NCBI RefSeq assembly: GCF_900519355.1
Contig: NZ_ULHE01000003.1
Coordinates: forward strand, 234,376 to 298,375
Direction of reading: 5' to 3'
From: Corynebacterium lactis
Lineage (GTDB): Bacteria > Actinomycetota > Actinomycetes > Mycobacteriales > Mycobacteriaceae
Length of the DNA: 64,000 nt
Shown piece after piece: positions 46,556 through 56,538 of the stretch. The notes beneath the pieces are model-generated. The model worked only from the letters and a program-made list of their open reading frames with translations, searched no databases and was not told where the DNA came from. A program made the translations under genes and the position numbers. Every line of letters begins with the position of its first letter. Within the stretch, counting starts at the first letter, position 1.

Positions 46556-47728
46556 CTACTTCCTGTGACGGCGGTTGTAGAACGGCGTCGGCACGACGGT
46601 GGCCGTGACAGACGAGTCAGCGACCTTGAACTCAGTGCCCTTCGGCGCCAGCCAACGCTCGACGTACGCGAACGCAATCGGCTGCCCCAAGGTCGGAGAG
46701 ACCTTCGACGAGGTAATAACGCCGACCTTGTTGCCCTCATCGTCCAGCAGCTCGGTGCCGCGATCGAGCGCCTCGGAACCGGAGACGCGCAGGCCCACCA
46801 GGACCTCCTTGGACTGCGGGCGGTTGAACAGCGCATTACGCCCGATGAACTGACCCTTCGTCGGCCCCATGATCGACTTAAAGCCGGCCTCCAGCGGCGT
46901 GCGGTCGCGCGTAAGTTCGTAGCCATACAGGGGCATGCCAGCCTCCAGACGGAGGGTGTCACGGCAGGCCAGGCCACAGGGCAGCAGGCCGAGAGCCTCC
47001 CCCTTGTCCGCCGGGTCCGTCGGGTTTTCCACATCCCCACCAGCAGCGAGGATTGCACGCCAGACGTCAACCGCGTGCTCGACCGGCGGGAAGATCTCGA
47101 AGCCGTCCTCGCCCGTGTATCCGGTGCGGGCCACGATCATCTCCACACCCGCAACCTCAAGCAGGGTGCAGGAGTAGTAATTCATGCCGTCGAGAGTCGC
47201 GTGCAAGTCGTGAGGGAGGACCCGGCGCATCAGCTTCGCCGCCTTCGGCCCCTGAACCGCGAGCAGAGCGGTCGTGCGGTCCATCAGCTCGATATCGACG
47301 TTGTAGCCGCCGACGCGCTCCAGCAGCGTGGAGTGTACGTCCTCGAAGTTGGCCGCGTTTTGCACCAGCATGAATTCGTGGCTGCCGAGGCGGTAAATGA
47401 TCAGGTCATCAATAATGCCGCCATCCTCTTGCACGATCATCGTGTACTTCGCACGGCCCAGCGCCAGCGGCTTAATCGCGGAGATCAGGGTGTGGGCCAG
47501 GAAGGACGGCGCATCCTCGCCTGTCACGCGAATAATTCCCATCAGGGACAGATCAAAAAGACCGACTGCCTCGCGCACTGCATCGTGCTCCGCGACCTCC
47601 GAGGTGTAGCGGTACGGCACTTCATAGCCACCGATATTCCGCATCTCCGCGCCGAGCTTCACATGCTCGTCATACAGGGCGCTGCGACGCGGGGTGGTGG
47701 CCGCAGAGTCGACAGAATTGTCAGTCAT
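46556..47728 (-). CDS. gcvT: Aminomethyltransferase (glycine cleavage T-protein), orphan
   Basis: 390 residues from ATG 47728 with GGAG upstream. GcvT fold: YEVPYRYTSEVAEHDAVREAVGLFDLS region (as HDAVREAVGLFDLS), LMDRTTALLAVQGPKA, ARTGYTGEDGFEIF, GLACRDTLRLEAGMPLYG and a C-terminal beta-barrel. No gcvP or gcvH in the window; C. glutamicum lacks a full glycine cleavage system, so the gene may act on folate in another role (YgfZ-like repair is the alternative, but residues match GcvT). Confidence 0.88.
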   Translation of the reverse strand: MTDNSVDSAATTPRRSALYDEHVKLGAEMRNIGGYEVPYRYTSEVAEHDAVREAVGLFDLSLMGIIRVTGEDAPSFLAHTLISAIKPLALGRAKYTMIVQEDGGIIDDLIIYRLGSHEFMLVQNAANFEDVHSTLLERVGGYNVDIELMDRTTALLAVQGPKAAKLMRRVLPHDLHATLDGMNYYSCTLLEVAGVEMIVARTGYTGEDGFEIFPPVEHAVDVWRAILAAGGDVENPTDPADKGEALGLLPCGLACRDTLRLEAGMPLYGYELTRDRTPLEAGFKSIMGPTKGQFIGRNALFNRPQSKEVLVGLRVSGSEALDRGTELLDDEGNKVGVITSSKVSPTLGQPIAFAYVERWLAPKGTEFKVADSSVTATVVPTPFYNRRHRK

Positions 47729-47793
47729 ACACACTCCATCAATTGCTCTCATCGATTTCGATCTATTACCTGTCCACCTTATCGCTAACACGC

Positions 47794-47849
47794 AAAAAGC
47801 GCTTCAGTCACTCTGCCCGCCTTACGACGGTCATTGCTTCTGAAGCGCT
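47794..47849 (-). terminator. Terminator of the mctB-mctC operon
   Basis: 10-bp stem AGCGCTTCAG/CTGAAGCGCT with a 32-base loop and TTTTT on the minus strand, between mctC and gcvT. Confidence 0.75.
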
Positions 47850-47916
47850 AGATGGTCAAACCGGTGACTCCCGCCTAGTTGCTTGACGGGCACCTGTCCC
47901 GATTAGCGGTCGAGTA

Positions 47917-49581
47917 CTAGTGGTCGACTGCAGCCTCGGTACCGACACCGGTCAGGGAGCGAACCTCCATCTCGGCGGCGAGATCGTCGAAGTTGTCCGG
48001 CTTGCCCATGTAGGTGGCGATGATACCGACGAGGAAGGCCAGCGGGATCGAGACGATACCCGGGGAGGACAGCGGGAACAGTGCGAAGTCCACAGACGGA
48101 ATCATGGAGGACTTGGAACCGGACACTGCCGGGGAGAAGATGATCAGGACCAGCGAGGAGATGACACCGGTGTACATGGAGGCGACAGCACCAGCGGTGT
48201 TGAAGCGCTTCCAGAACAGCGACATCAGGATGGTCGGGACGTTCGCGGAGGCCGCGACCGCGAAGGCCAGGGAGACCAGGAAGGCGACGTTCTGGCCCAT
48301 GGCCAGGATGCCCAGGATGATCGAGGCAACGCCCAGAACGATCACGGTGATGCGGGAGACGCGAATCTGCTCGGCCTCGGTGGCCTGCCCCTTGCGGATG
48401 ACGGCCTGGTAGAGGTCCTGACCGACGGATGCGGAGGCGGTGATAGCCAGGCCGGCGACGACGGCGAGCACGGTTGCGAACGCGACTGCGGAGACCACGG
48501 CCATGAAGATGGATCCACCGAGCTCGAAGGCCAGCAGCGGAGCGGCGGAGTTAGCGCCACCCGGAGCGTTGTTGATGCGGTCCGGGCCGACCAGTGCCGC
48601 AGCGCCGTAGCCGAGGACCAGAGTCAGCAGGTAGAAGCCACCGATGAGGATGATGGCCCAGGTCACGGACTTACGTGCTTCCTTCGCGGTCGGAACCGTG
48701 TAGAAGCGCATCAGCACGTGCGGCAGGCCCGCGACACCGAGGACCAGGGCGAGGCCCAGGGAGACGAAGTCGAGCTGCTTGGTGAAGGAACCGCCGTACT
48801 TCAGGCCCGGCTCGAGGATGTCCTTGGCCTGGTAGCCCTTCTCCGCCATGTATGCGGAGCCCGCGTGCATGTCCATAGCGTTCTGCAGGAGCTGGGAGAA
48901 GTTGCCCTTGACGCCGAAGAAAATGAGCAGCGTCATGATGATCACGGCGCCGACCAGGAGGACGGCCTTGATCATCTGAACGTAGGTGGTGCCCTTCATG
49001 CCGCCGATGAGAACGTAGGCGACCATGATGATGCCGACGATGCCGACGACGATGGACTGCTGGGTCTTGTCGTGAATGTTGAGCAGCACGGCGACCAGGG
49101 AGCCAGCACCTGCCATCTGAGCAATCAGGTAGAACAGGGTGACCGCCAGCGTCGAGATCGCGGCCGCGGTGCGGACCGGGGTCTGCTTCAGGCGGAACGA
49201 GAGCACGTCGGCCATAGTGAACTTACCGACGTTACGCAGCGGCTCGGCGACGAGCAGAAGCGCGACCAGCCACGCGACGAAGAAGCCGATGGAGTAAAGG
49301 AATCCGTCGTAACCGGTCAGAGCAATCGCGCCGACGATACCGAGGAAGGACGCCGCCGAGAGGTAGTCGCCGGCGATGGCGAGGCCGTTCTGGGTGCCCG
49401 AGAACTGAGCACCACCGGTGTAGAAGTCGGACGCGCCCTTGTTTCCGCCCTTACCGACGCGCGTCACGATCAGCATGGTGCCGACGATGAAGGCGACGAA
49501 GACGACGATGTTGAGGATCGGGTTGCCGGCAGCTGCAGCGTCAGCAGCGCCTTCGGCAGCGAGGAAGTTAGTCGAAATCAT
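47917..49581 (-). CDS. mctC: Sodium/solute symporter for monocarboxylates (MctC/ActP-like)
   Basis: 554 residues, SSS family with 13 helices. Landmarks: DFYTGGAQFSGTQNGLAIAGDYLSAASFLG near 50-80 (as AIAGDYLSAASFLG), KQLDFVSLGLALVLGVAGLPHVLMRFY (as GVAGLPHVLMRFYTV), and VGQDLYQAVI. In C. glutamicum MctC takes up acetate, propionate and pyruvate. 3 bases after a DUF485 gene, the conserved partner. Strong codon bias; no CGTCGGCAAGC copy inside. Confidence 0.92.
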   Translation of the reverse strand: MISTNFLAAEGAADAAAAGNPILNIVVFVAFIVGTMLIVTRVGKGGNKGASDFYTGGAQFSGTQNGLAIAGDYLSAASFLGIVGAIALTGYDGFLYSIGFFVAWLVALLLVAEPLRNVGKFTMADVLSFRLKQTPVRTAAAISTLAVTLFYLIAQMAGAGSLVAVLLNIHDKTQQSIVVGIVGIIMVAYVLIGGMKGTTYVQMIKAVLLVGAVIIMTLLIFFGVKGNFSQLLQNAMDMHAGSAYMAEKGYQAKDILEPGLKYGGSFTKQLDFVSLGLALVLGVAGLPHVLMRFYTVPTAKEARKSVTWAIILIGGFYLLTLVLGYGAAALVGPDRINNAPGGANSAAPLLAFELGGSIFMAVVSAVAFATVLAVVAGLAITASASVGQDLYQAVIRKGQATEAEQIRVSRITVIVLGVASIILGILAMGQNVAFLVSLAFAVAASANVPTILMSLFWKRFNTAGAVASMYTGVISSLVLIIFSPAVSGSKSSMIPSVDFALFPLSSPGIVSIPLAFLVGIIATYMGKPDNFDDLAAEMEVRSLTGVGTEAAVDH

Positions 49582-49584
49582 GGC

Positions 49585-49962
49585 TTACTTTCCCTCCTTT
49601 GCCAGCTGCTGCGCGATATCGCCGTTTTCCATGGCGTCACGGATCGCGGCCTGCATCGGCTCGAGCTTCTTATTGGCGAAATTGATGTAGATCCAGGTAA
49701 TCGCGAACGTGGTCACGAACTGGAGGAGACCCAGGACAATGCCGAGGTTGACGTTGCCGAATACCGGCGTGGCCACCAAGTTGGGCGCGAAGGTGGCAAA
49801 GAGAACGAAGGCGATGTACCAGACGAGACCGGCGATGGTCATCGGGATGGTGAAGGAACGGAACTTCGAGCGAAGCTCCTGAAACTGCGCGGTGTCGCGC
49901 ACGTAGCGGTACTCCGCCGCTTGTGGCTTGTGCCGATTAGTCGGCGCTGGGGAAGCGGACAC
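49585..49962 (-). CDS. mctB: DUF485 membrane protein (MctB-like)
   Basis: 125 residues from GTG 49962 (AAAGGA upstream; the frame extends further with non-homologous residues). FQELRSKFRSFTIPMTIAGLVWYIAFVL and ATPVFGNVNLGIVLGLLQFVTTFAITWIYINFANKKLEP are DUF485 features (RSKFRSFTIPM; NVNLGIVLGLLQF; YINFANKKLEP). Always upstream of SSS acetate carriers; exact role unknown. Confidence 0.9.
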   Translation of the reverse strand: MSASPAPTNRHKPQAAEYRYVRDTAQFQELRSKFRSFTIPMTIAGLVWYIAFVLFATFAPNLVATPVFGNVNLGIVLGLLQFVTTFAITWIYINFANKKLEPMQAAIRDAMENGDIAQQLAKEGK

Positions 49963-50274
49963 GGGGTAATCCTTTCTAGGAAAGTTACGCGGGTGCTCGT
50001 AATGATTCACTACACAACACCCGAGTCGGTGTGCTGTGTGCCACATTTTTATTTATGTGATGGAACAAAGTTACCTGGAACACAGTTAGTCGAAAAATGA
50101 AATCCGGCTAACACCTTCTCAGGCGCCACTCAGACACCCCCGAAACGCCGTCGGCCTGCAGCGATGCGAAACAACACTGTTACCCCCATCACAGATACAT
50201 CTCCCGTAACGCTGTAACCACAGCGAGTTAGTCGCCGTTAACTAGACACTAGCCAGGCTCCAACGAGGCGCAAT
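49963..50274. other. 312-base region upstream of mctB
   Basis: Holds the mctBC promoter region. TTATGTGATGGAACAAAG (about 50053-50070) and several C-rich/A-rich words are present; I see no clear GlxR (TGTGA-N6-TCACA) or RamB palindrome. No ORF. Confidence 0.35.
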
Positions 50275-52745
50275 TTAGGCCCTGACAAGCCCCCGTCTCG
50301 CCCACCACAGCCCCTCGACGATGGCAGCTCCCGCCGCCCCAACAAGCAACGCTGGAAGGAGCAGGCCCCACCCCACCTGATGCAGGTGCAACGCCGCTGA
50401 CACCGGCGGCACAGTGAAGATGAATACGTACGCGCCCGCCGATACCCCGAGCAGCACCAGCTTCCACCAGGCGTAGGGCCTGGCTACCACGACCAGAACC
50501 CAAAACGCGGACACAATCAACACCACCAGCGTCGCTGTCGACGCCTCTCCCCTGGCATCCACGCTGGCCGTGCCCCCGGGTACGCCCAGAGCCAGAATAG
50601 GAAGGTCAGCACGCCCACCGTTACGCCAGCCGGTACTGCCAGCCGCAGAACTCTCTGGACAAACCCCTCCCGGGCGCGCTCCAGGTTCGGCGCCAGGGAC
50701 AGCACGAATGCGGGGATGCCGATGGTGAACCAGCCCGTGATAGTGACGTGAATCGGCTCGAAGGGGTACTCCATGCCCGCGATACCAACGGCCAGCGCTA
50801 GCACGACCGAGTAGATGGTCTTCGTCAAAAAGAGGTTCGCGACCCGCTCGATGTTGCCAATGACGCGGCGCCCCTCCGCCACAATGGTCGGCATCACCGC
50901 GAACTTGTTATCAAGCAGCACCAGCTGCGCAACTGACCTCGTCGCCGGAGCCCCGTCCCCCATCGCGACGCCGAGGTTCGACTCCTTCAGTGCAAGCACG
51001 TCGTTGACGCCGTCGCCGGTCATCGCCACGTGATGGCCCCTGCCCCGCAGCGCGCGCACCATGTTCCGCTTGTGCTCGGCCGTGACGCGACCGAAAACGC
51101 GCCCGGACTCCACGGCGTCGGCGAATTCCTCGCTCGGGGCACCGTCGCTGCACTCCGGCAGGGTCCTGGCGTCGACGGGATGCGCGGCCCCCTCGATCCC
51201 CAGCTCGCGGCCCACGGCCCCGACTGCTCGGGCGTTATCGCCGGAGATGACCTTGACCTCGACGCCCTCGTGGGCGAAGTAGTCGATGGTGTCAGCCGCG
51301 TCCGCGCGCACCGTCTGTCCCAGCACGACCAGGGCCACCGGGGCCAGCGTGGCATCGTCGGCCTCGGGCGCGTGTCCCGCCCCGAAGGGGATGTCGTCCA
51401 CCGGCACCGCTGCCCGCGCGAGCAGGAGCACTCGCATCCCGGATTCCATCAGCTCAACGGCTCGCCGCATGCCGGCCGAGGATTCGTCGGCAAGCACGTC
51501 AGGCGCGCCGAGGACCCACGTCTGGCCATCCGCGTAGGTCAACCCGGACCACTTCGCCGAGGAGGTAAATGGCCTGGACTGGGCCTTTTCCCGCTTGCCG
51601 ACGCCCACCCCGTACGTCGCGGATCCATCTAGCAGCGTGGACTCCTCGGCGGGGGTGAGGCCCTCGATTAGGGCGCGGGCCGTGGAATTCGGGCGCTCGT
51701 CCAGGCGGCAGAGGTCGAGCAGCACCGGTTCGATGTCGCGGCGCGAGGCAGCGGAGTCCGCGAGTCCGGCGTTGTCGAGCTCCGGGTCCAGGATCTCGAT
51801 TGCGTCTAGCCTCATTGTGTTGCTGGTCAGGGTGCCGGTCTTATCGGCGCAGACGACGTCCACGCGGGCCAGTCCCTCGATGGCTGGCAGCTCGTTGACC
51901 AGGACCTTGTGGCGACCGAGCCGGATCACGCCGAGGGCGAAGGCGATGGTGGTCATCAGAACCAGCCCCTCGGGCACCATTGGCACGAGCGAGGCGACCA
52001 TCGCCAGCAGCGCCTCCTTGAAGGCACTGCCGGAGCGGAAGAGCTGGGTGTAGATCACCAGCGCGCCGACAGGGATGAGAATCCAGGTGATGTAGCGCAG
52101 GATCGTGTTGATGCCGCGGAAGAGCTCGGAGTCGGTCAGCGTGAACTTGCTGGCCTCGGCGGCAAGCTTGGCTGCGTAGGCCTCCGCGCCGACCTTGGTG
52201 GCCTGATAGGTCGCGCCACCGGCGATGACGGAGGAGCCGGAGTAAACGGGGTCGCCGACATTCTTATAGACGGGGTCCGATTCGCCGGTCAGCGAGGACT
52301 CGTCAACCGAGAGGTCCTGCGCCGCGCGGACCACGCCGTCGACCACGACCTGGTCGCCGGGGCCGACCTCGACCAGGTCGTCGAGGACAATCTGCTCCCG
52401 GTCGAGCTCTGCCGCCGGAGCGCCGTCGCGGATCACCATGGGCTTCGCGCGGCCCACGATCGAGAGCCGATCCAGGGTGCGCTTGGCGCGCAGCTCCTGA
52501 ATCACGCCGACCGCCGAGTTGGCGACAATGAGCAGGCCGAAGGCGCCGTTGACAATAGAGCCCGTGTAGAGGACGATCGCGAACAGCACCGCTAGAATCG
52601 CGTTGATGCGCGTGAACACGTTGGCGCGCACGATGTCCCAGACGCTGCGCCCGGAGGTCGGCGGCAGGTGGTTGACCTTCCCCTCGCGGCGACGCTGCTC
52701 GACCTGACTCCTGGTCAGGCCTGTTTCTGGGGTTTCCCACGACAC
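50275..52745 (-). CDS. P-type (P2-like) cation ATPase, CtpE-type, one frameshift
   Basis: About 823 residues reconstructed. Actuator motif TGES, PEGL transmembrane motif (MVPEGLVLM near 262), phosphorylation site DKTGTLT, hinge TGDGVNDVLALK, and a C-terminal six-helix part. The PEGL motif and overall form match actinobacterial CtpE, a calcium-uptake ATPase in mycobacteria. The final 95 residues (from ASVDARGEAS) are in another frame: one missing G in a five-G run near 50577 separates them. Two CGTCGGCAAGC copies lie inside. Confidence 0.88.
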
Positions 52746-52843
52746 GATGTTTCGCTCCCGCCTCTTGCGCTGCGCCTACACGGCATATCCCCCTCGAAGA
52801 TTACCCGCGCAGCTACCCGCACACGCACTGCCGGAGCAGACGC

Positions 52844-53596
52844 CTACTTACCGACGAAACGGGGCTCGCGCTTCTCGGCGCGGGCCCGTGCCGCCTCCGC
52901 CGCGTCCTCGGAGGCCCAGACCTGGTCGTAGAGGGCCTGCTGCTCGTCCTTCAGTGGCAAGTGCGTCTCATCGTCGTTCAGCACGGCCTTGTGGTAGGCC
53001 AGCGACAGAGGCGCGAAGCCGGCAATCTTGTGCGCGACTTCCTCGGCCTTGCCGGAGTCCCCCAGGTAGGAGGCGAAACCACAGCGGCGGGCCTCGTCCT
53101 GATCCATGCGCTCCGCCGCGAGCAGGATGGTGCGGGCTCGGGCACCACCGACGAGGACGCGGACGCGACGCACGGTCCAGGCGTCGACCGCGATACCCAG
53201 CTTGACAGGCGGGATCATAAACCAGGCCTGATCGCCAACGACGCGCAGGTCGGCGGCCATCGCCAACTGCATGCCGGCGCCGACCGCGGGGCCCTGAATA
53301 TCGGCGATGACCACCAGGCGGCTTGCCTCGATGGTGCGCAGCATCCGGCGCAGCTGCTCGTGGAAGGAGCCCTCGCTGTGCTGGCCACCCAGATCGGCGC
53401 CCGCACAGAAGGCGCGCCCCTCGCCACGCAGCAGGACGACACGGCGCTCGGGGTCGCGCTCGGCCTCCTCGATCGCGTCGGCGATATCCCGGCAGACGTC
53501 GGCGGTCAGCGAGTTGCGCTTGTAGTCGCGATCAATGGTGATGGTCGTGATTGCGCCGGCGGCCTCGACGCGGATTTCAGAAGCAGGATTCGTCAT
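52844..53596 (-). CDS. Enoyl-CoA hydratase/isomerase family protein
   Basis: 250 residues. Crotonase fold: RNSLTADVCRDIADAIEEAE, CAGADLGGQ (oxyanion hole region), IQGPAVGAGMQLAMAADLRV near 105, and VKLGIAVDAWTVRRVRVLVG. The usual catalytic Glu of hydratases near 140 (as in LPE) is not obvious: here PPVKLGIAV, so activity as a true hydratase is doubtful. TAGCCT 7 bases before ATG 53596. EchA6-like genes often lie here in actinobacteria. Confidence 0.8.
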   Translation of the reverse strand: MTNPASEIRVEAAGAITTITIDRDYKRNSLTADVCRDIADAIEEAERDPERRVVLLRGEGRAFCAGADLGGQHSEGSFHEQLRRMLRTIEASRLVVIADIQGPAVGAGMQLAMAADLRVVGDQAWFMIPPVKLGIAVDAWTVRRVRVLVGGARARTILLAAERMDQDEARRCGFASYLGDSGKAEEVAHKIAGFAPLSLAYHKAVLNDDETHLPLKDEQQALYDQVWASEDAAEAARARAEKREPRFVGK

Positions 53597-53603
53597 GCCC
53601 ACC

Positions 53604-53609
53604 AGGCTA
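53604..53609 (-). promoter_or_regulatory. Leaderless -10 element of crotonase gene
   Basis: TAGCCT on the minus strand, 7 bases before ATG 53596. Confidence 0.5.
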
Positions 53610-53656
53610 CCGGGGCCCTCGGCGCGGCGAACCCTGTTTACCTAAAAATCCGCTGC

Positions 53657-54502
53657 TTACTCGTTACCGAACTCGCGCGGGTCGGCGCTCATCCGCCCGT
53701 CGGCACGCGCCATGGAGGCGATGGTAGCCATGTGCGCGTCGGTGAGTTCGAAGTCGGTGACCTCGAAGTTCTCGCGGATGCGCTCGCGGTTGGCGGATTT
53801 CGGGATCGCCACGATGCCGCGCTGCAGGTGCCAGCGGATGGCAACCTGCGCCGGGGTCTTGCCCACCTCGGCGGCGATGTCCGCGATCGGGGAATTGTCC
53901 AGGTAGGTCGCGCGGCCAATCGGCGACCACGCCTGGGTGACGATGCCGCGGTGACGATCGTCCGCCACCTGCTCGTTTTGCGGGAACTGCGGGTGCAGCT
54001 CGATCTGGTTGACCACGGGGACCTCGGAGAGCTGATCAAGCACCTCCGGGTAGAAGTTGGCCACGCCAACCGAGCGAATCAGGCCCTCCTGCTTGAGCTC
54101 CAGCAAAGTGTCGAAGCACTCCGCGAAGGTGCCCTGCCCCGCGACCGGCCAGTGCACCAGGACCAGGTCGGCGTAGTCCAGCGCCATCCGGTCGAGGGAG
54201 TCGCGCACGGACTTGCGGGTGGCCTCAGCCGTCTGGGCGTCATTCCACACCTTCGTGGTGACAAACACGTCCTCGCGGGTGACGATACCGTCCGAGATGG
54301 CGTCGTCAAGCCCGCACCCGACGCCGCGCTCGTTGCCGTAGAGCGAGGCGGTGTCGATGTGCCGGTAGCCGACCTCCAGCGCGTAGCGGACGGCCGAACG
54401 CGCCTGGACATCGTCCATCTTGTACGTGCCGAGGCCCAGCTGCGGGATGGTGTTGCCGTCGCAGAGGGCCACGTGGTCGATTTCGTTGCGGTTTGCGTTC
54501 AT
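53657..54502 (-). CDS. Aldo/keto reductase
   Basis: 281 residues. NADPH-dependent reductase of the AKR5-like (2,5-diketogluconate reductase) group. Catalytic tetrad seen: Asp in HIDTASLYGNE, Tyr in the same motif, Lys in TTKVW, His in VLVHWPV; cofactor-binding IPKSANRERIREN near 235. ATG 54502 with TAGACT 7 bases upstream. Substrate unknown. Confidence 0.93.
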   Translation of the reverse strand: MNANRNEIDHVALCDGNTIPQLGLGTYKMDDVQARSAVRYALEVGYRHIDTASLYGNERGVGCGLDDAISDGIVTREDVFVTTKVWNDAQTAEATRKSVRDSLDRMALDYADLVLVHWPVAGQGTFAECFDTLLELKQEGLIRSVGVANFYPEVLDQLSEVPVVNQIELHPQFPQNEQVADDRHRGIVTQAWSPIGRATYLDNSPIADIAAEVGKTPAQVAIRWHLQRGIVAIPKSANRERIRENFEVTDFELTDAHMATIASMARADGRMSADPREFGNE

Positions 54503-54509
54503 GTCAGCG

Positions 54510-54515
54510 AGTCTA
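54510..54515 (-). promoter_or_regulatory. Leaderless -10 element of aldo/keto reductase gene
   Basis: TAGACT on the minus strand, 7 bases before ATG 54502. Confidence 0.5.
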
Positions 54516-54698
54516 CGACTTTCGCCCGGCGCGCGCATTGGGCTTTTCCCACGACTTGCCGACAGTCTGCCGACCGCCTTACGACGGGGTTACGACGGGG
54601 GTTGCAGCAAATAGACGGCCAACCGGAAAATATTCCCCAACGAAATTACTTAATGGAAACCCTTGACAGAACGTTGGGTTTATACAACACTTTGAAGT

Positions 54699-54962
54699 GT
54701 GTCCCCAAAGAATAGTCCCAAAGAACCGATATTTAATCGGATTTCGGTACTGCGGGCGGAGCACGGGCTGAGCAGGGCACAGCTGGCGGCCAAGGTCGAA
54801 ATCAATCCCCAGACCATCGGCGCGCTGGAGCGCGGTGACCACTACCCCAGCCTCGACCTGGCGTTCCGCATCTGCGAGGTCTTCGACCTGCCCGTCGAGG
54901 CCGTGTTCTCCCGCACCGAGTTCACCCCGATGTCCTCGGCTCTCTACAGAAAGGAAGGCTGA
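54699..54962 (+). CDS. Small XRE-family regulator of an ABC module
   Basis: 87 residues, GTG start. Cro/CI-type HTH: LSRAQLAAKVEINPQTIGALERGDHYPSLDLAFRICEVFDLPVEAVF (turn at VEINPQTIGALERG). A TTGACA at 54661 lies upstream. Two bases before the next membrane gene. Same type as the 35588 regulator. Confidence 0.85.
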   Translation: MSPKNSPKEPIFNRISVLRAEHGLSRAQLAAKVEINPQTIGALERGDHYPSLDLAFRICEVFDLPVEAVFSRTEFTPMSSALYRKEG

Positions 54963-54964
54963 CC

Positions 54965-55534
54965 ATGGTTTTCCCAGCACCGACAACCGACCGGCAGACG
55001 TTCCTCGAAAAGATAGAGGCCCGGCGCGAGGCGAAGTACCTAAAGCGCGTGGAGCAGATGTCCGGGTGGCTGCCCGGCTGGCGCAACCAGTCCGGGCGCA
55101 GGAAACTGGTCGTGGCTTTTCTGGCCTCGCTAGTGCTTTTGCTGCTCAGCGGCATCGCGCTCATTTTTGCGCTTGCAGACATTCTCCCCTACTGGGTCAC
55201 GCTCGCCTGGTCAGCGGTGTCACTATTGATGATCGCCGTCTGGACCTGCCTGAACATCACGGTCGACATGATTGACAGCGCCCCGCTTTCCCTTCTAGAC
55301 GAGTACCAGCAGGACCAGATTCTCGGGCTTAGGGCGCTGACGTACCGCTGCTACACCTACTTCGGCCTGGTCTTCTTCGTCTCCCTGATCTTCGTGGGCA
55401 CCTACGTCATGACAGAGAAGCCGTCCTGGGGGTCATACATCCCCTATGGCTTCGGCATCTTCGGCATCGTCGCTTTCCTCTTCATCAGCACGCTGCCCAC
55501 CGTCGTCTACGCCTGGAACCTCCGGGACGACTAG
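54965..55534 (+). CDS. Membrane protein in XRE-ABC module
   Basis: 189 residues, AAGGAAGG upstream of ATG. Charged N-terminus (about 1-48), then four helices (about 50-74, 77-98, 130-152, 158-182) with an acidic loop SLLDEYQQDQILGLRAL. No recognised domain. Position between an XRE gene and an ABC exporter suggests a sensor or accessory role. Confidence 0.75.
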   Translation: MVFPAPTTDRQTFLEKIEARREAKYLKRVEQMSGWLPGWRNQSGRRKLVVAFLASLVLLLLSGIALIFALADILPYWVTLAWSAVSLLMIAVWTCLNITVDMIDSAPLSLLDEYQQDQILGLRALTYRCYTYFGLVFFVSLIFVGTYVMTEKPSWGSYIPYGFGIFGIVAFLFISTLPTVVYAWNLRDD

Positions 55535-55617
55535 GCGCGGGTACCTCAGCCCACGCGCGCTGCACATGTCACACCGTGCGCTCCCTTCGACAACGACCTC
55601 CAACCCAAGGATGAACA

Positions 55618-56538
55618 ATGAACAGCCTCATCATCGACGGGCTTGAAAAGTCCTACGGGGACTTGAAAGTCCTGCGCGGCATGAGTTTCCGCGTCGACCC
55701 CGGCGAAATCTACGGCTTCGTCGGCTCCAATGGCGCCGGCAAAACCACCACTATGCGCATCGCCCTCGGCGTTCTTGCGACCGACGCCGGTGAAGTCCGC
55801 GTCGGCACGCGAGCGATGGACGACACGCTGCGCCGCACCATCGGCTACATGCCGGAGGAGCGCGGGCTCTACCCGAAGTCGGAGGTGCGCAAGCAGCTGA
55901 TCTACTTCGCCCGCCTCCACGGGTTATCCTCCGCCCGCGCCGAGTCCAACGCCGATTCCCTCCTCGAGCGGCTCGGGCTCACCGAGCGGGCGGGAGACAA
56001 GGTGGACACGCTCTCGCTCGGCAACCAGCAGCGAGTGCAGCTCGCCGCGGCCCTCATCCACGACCCGGCCGTGCTCGTCCTCGACGAGCCCTTCTCCGGC
56101 CTGGACCCGCTGGCCGTCGCCGTCATGAGCGATGTCCTGAAGGAATACGCCGACCGCGGCGCCCCCGTCGTGTTCTCCTCCCACCAGTTGGACCTGGTGG
56201 AGCGCCTGTGCGACCGCGTCGGCATCATCCGCGACGGCCGCATGCTGGTCGAGGGCACCGTCGACGAGCTCCGCGCCCGCGGCCCCCGCGCCTTCGTGGT
56301 CCGGGTGGAGCTTGCCGACGGCACCACCGCCGCGACCGCCTGGGCGCAGTCGGTGCCGGGAGTGTCCTCGGTGGATACCGACGCGCACGGGGCGACCGTC
56401 GTGCACCTCGCCGCGAACGCGCCGGAAGAGACCGACCAGACGCTGCTGCACGCGGCGATGTCGGCCGGCACCGTCCGCTCCTTCGCTCCCCTGCAGATTC
56501 CGCTGACCGAGCTCTACCGAGAGGCAGTCCAGTCATGA
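55618..56538 (+). CDS. ABC transporter ATP-binding protein (NatA-like)
   Basis: 306 residues. Walker A GSNGAGKTTT near 42, Q-loop region MPEERGLYP, signature LSLGNQQRVQ (the LSxGNxQ form of NatA/YhaQ-like exporters) and Walker B VLVLDEPFSGLD. C-terminal regulatory part (about 225-306). Overlaps the permease ATG by 4 bases (ATGA). Confidence 0.93.
   Translation: MNSLIIDGLEKSYGDLKVLRGMSFRVDPGEIYGFVGSNGAGKTTTMRIALGVLATDAGEVRVGTRAMDDTLRRTIGYMPEERGLYPKSEVRKQLIYFARLHGLSSARAESNADSLLERLGLTERAGDKVDTLSLGNQQRVQLAAALIHDPAVLVLDEPFSGLDPLAVAVMSDVLKEYADRGAPVVFSSHQLDLVERLCDRVGIIRDGRMLVEGTVDELRARGPRAFVVRVELADGTTAATAWAQSVPGVSSVDTDAHGATVVHLAANAPEETDQTLLHAAMSAGTVRSFAPLQIPLTELYREAVQS

Noticed and set aside
47920..50100. 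726-codon plus-strand ORF opposite mctC/mctB
   Set aside because: Asp/Gly/His-rich shadow; the minus strand carries MctC and MctB.
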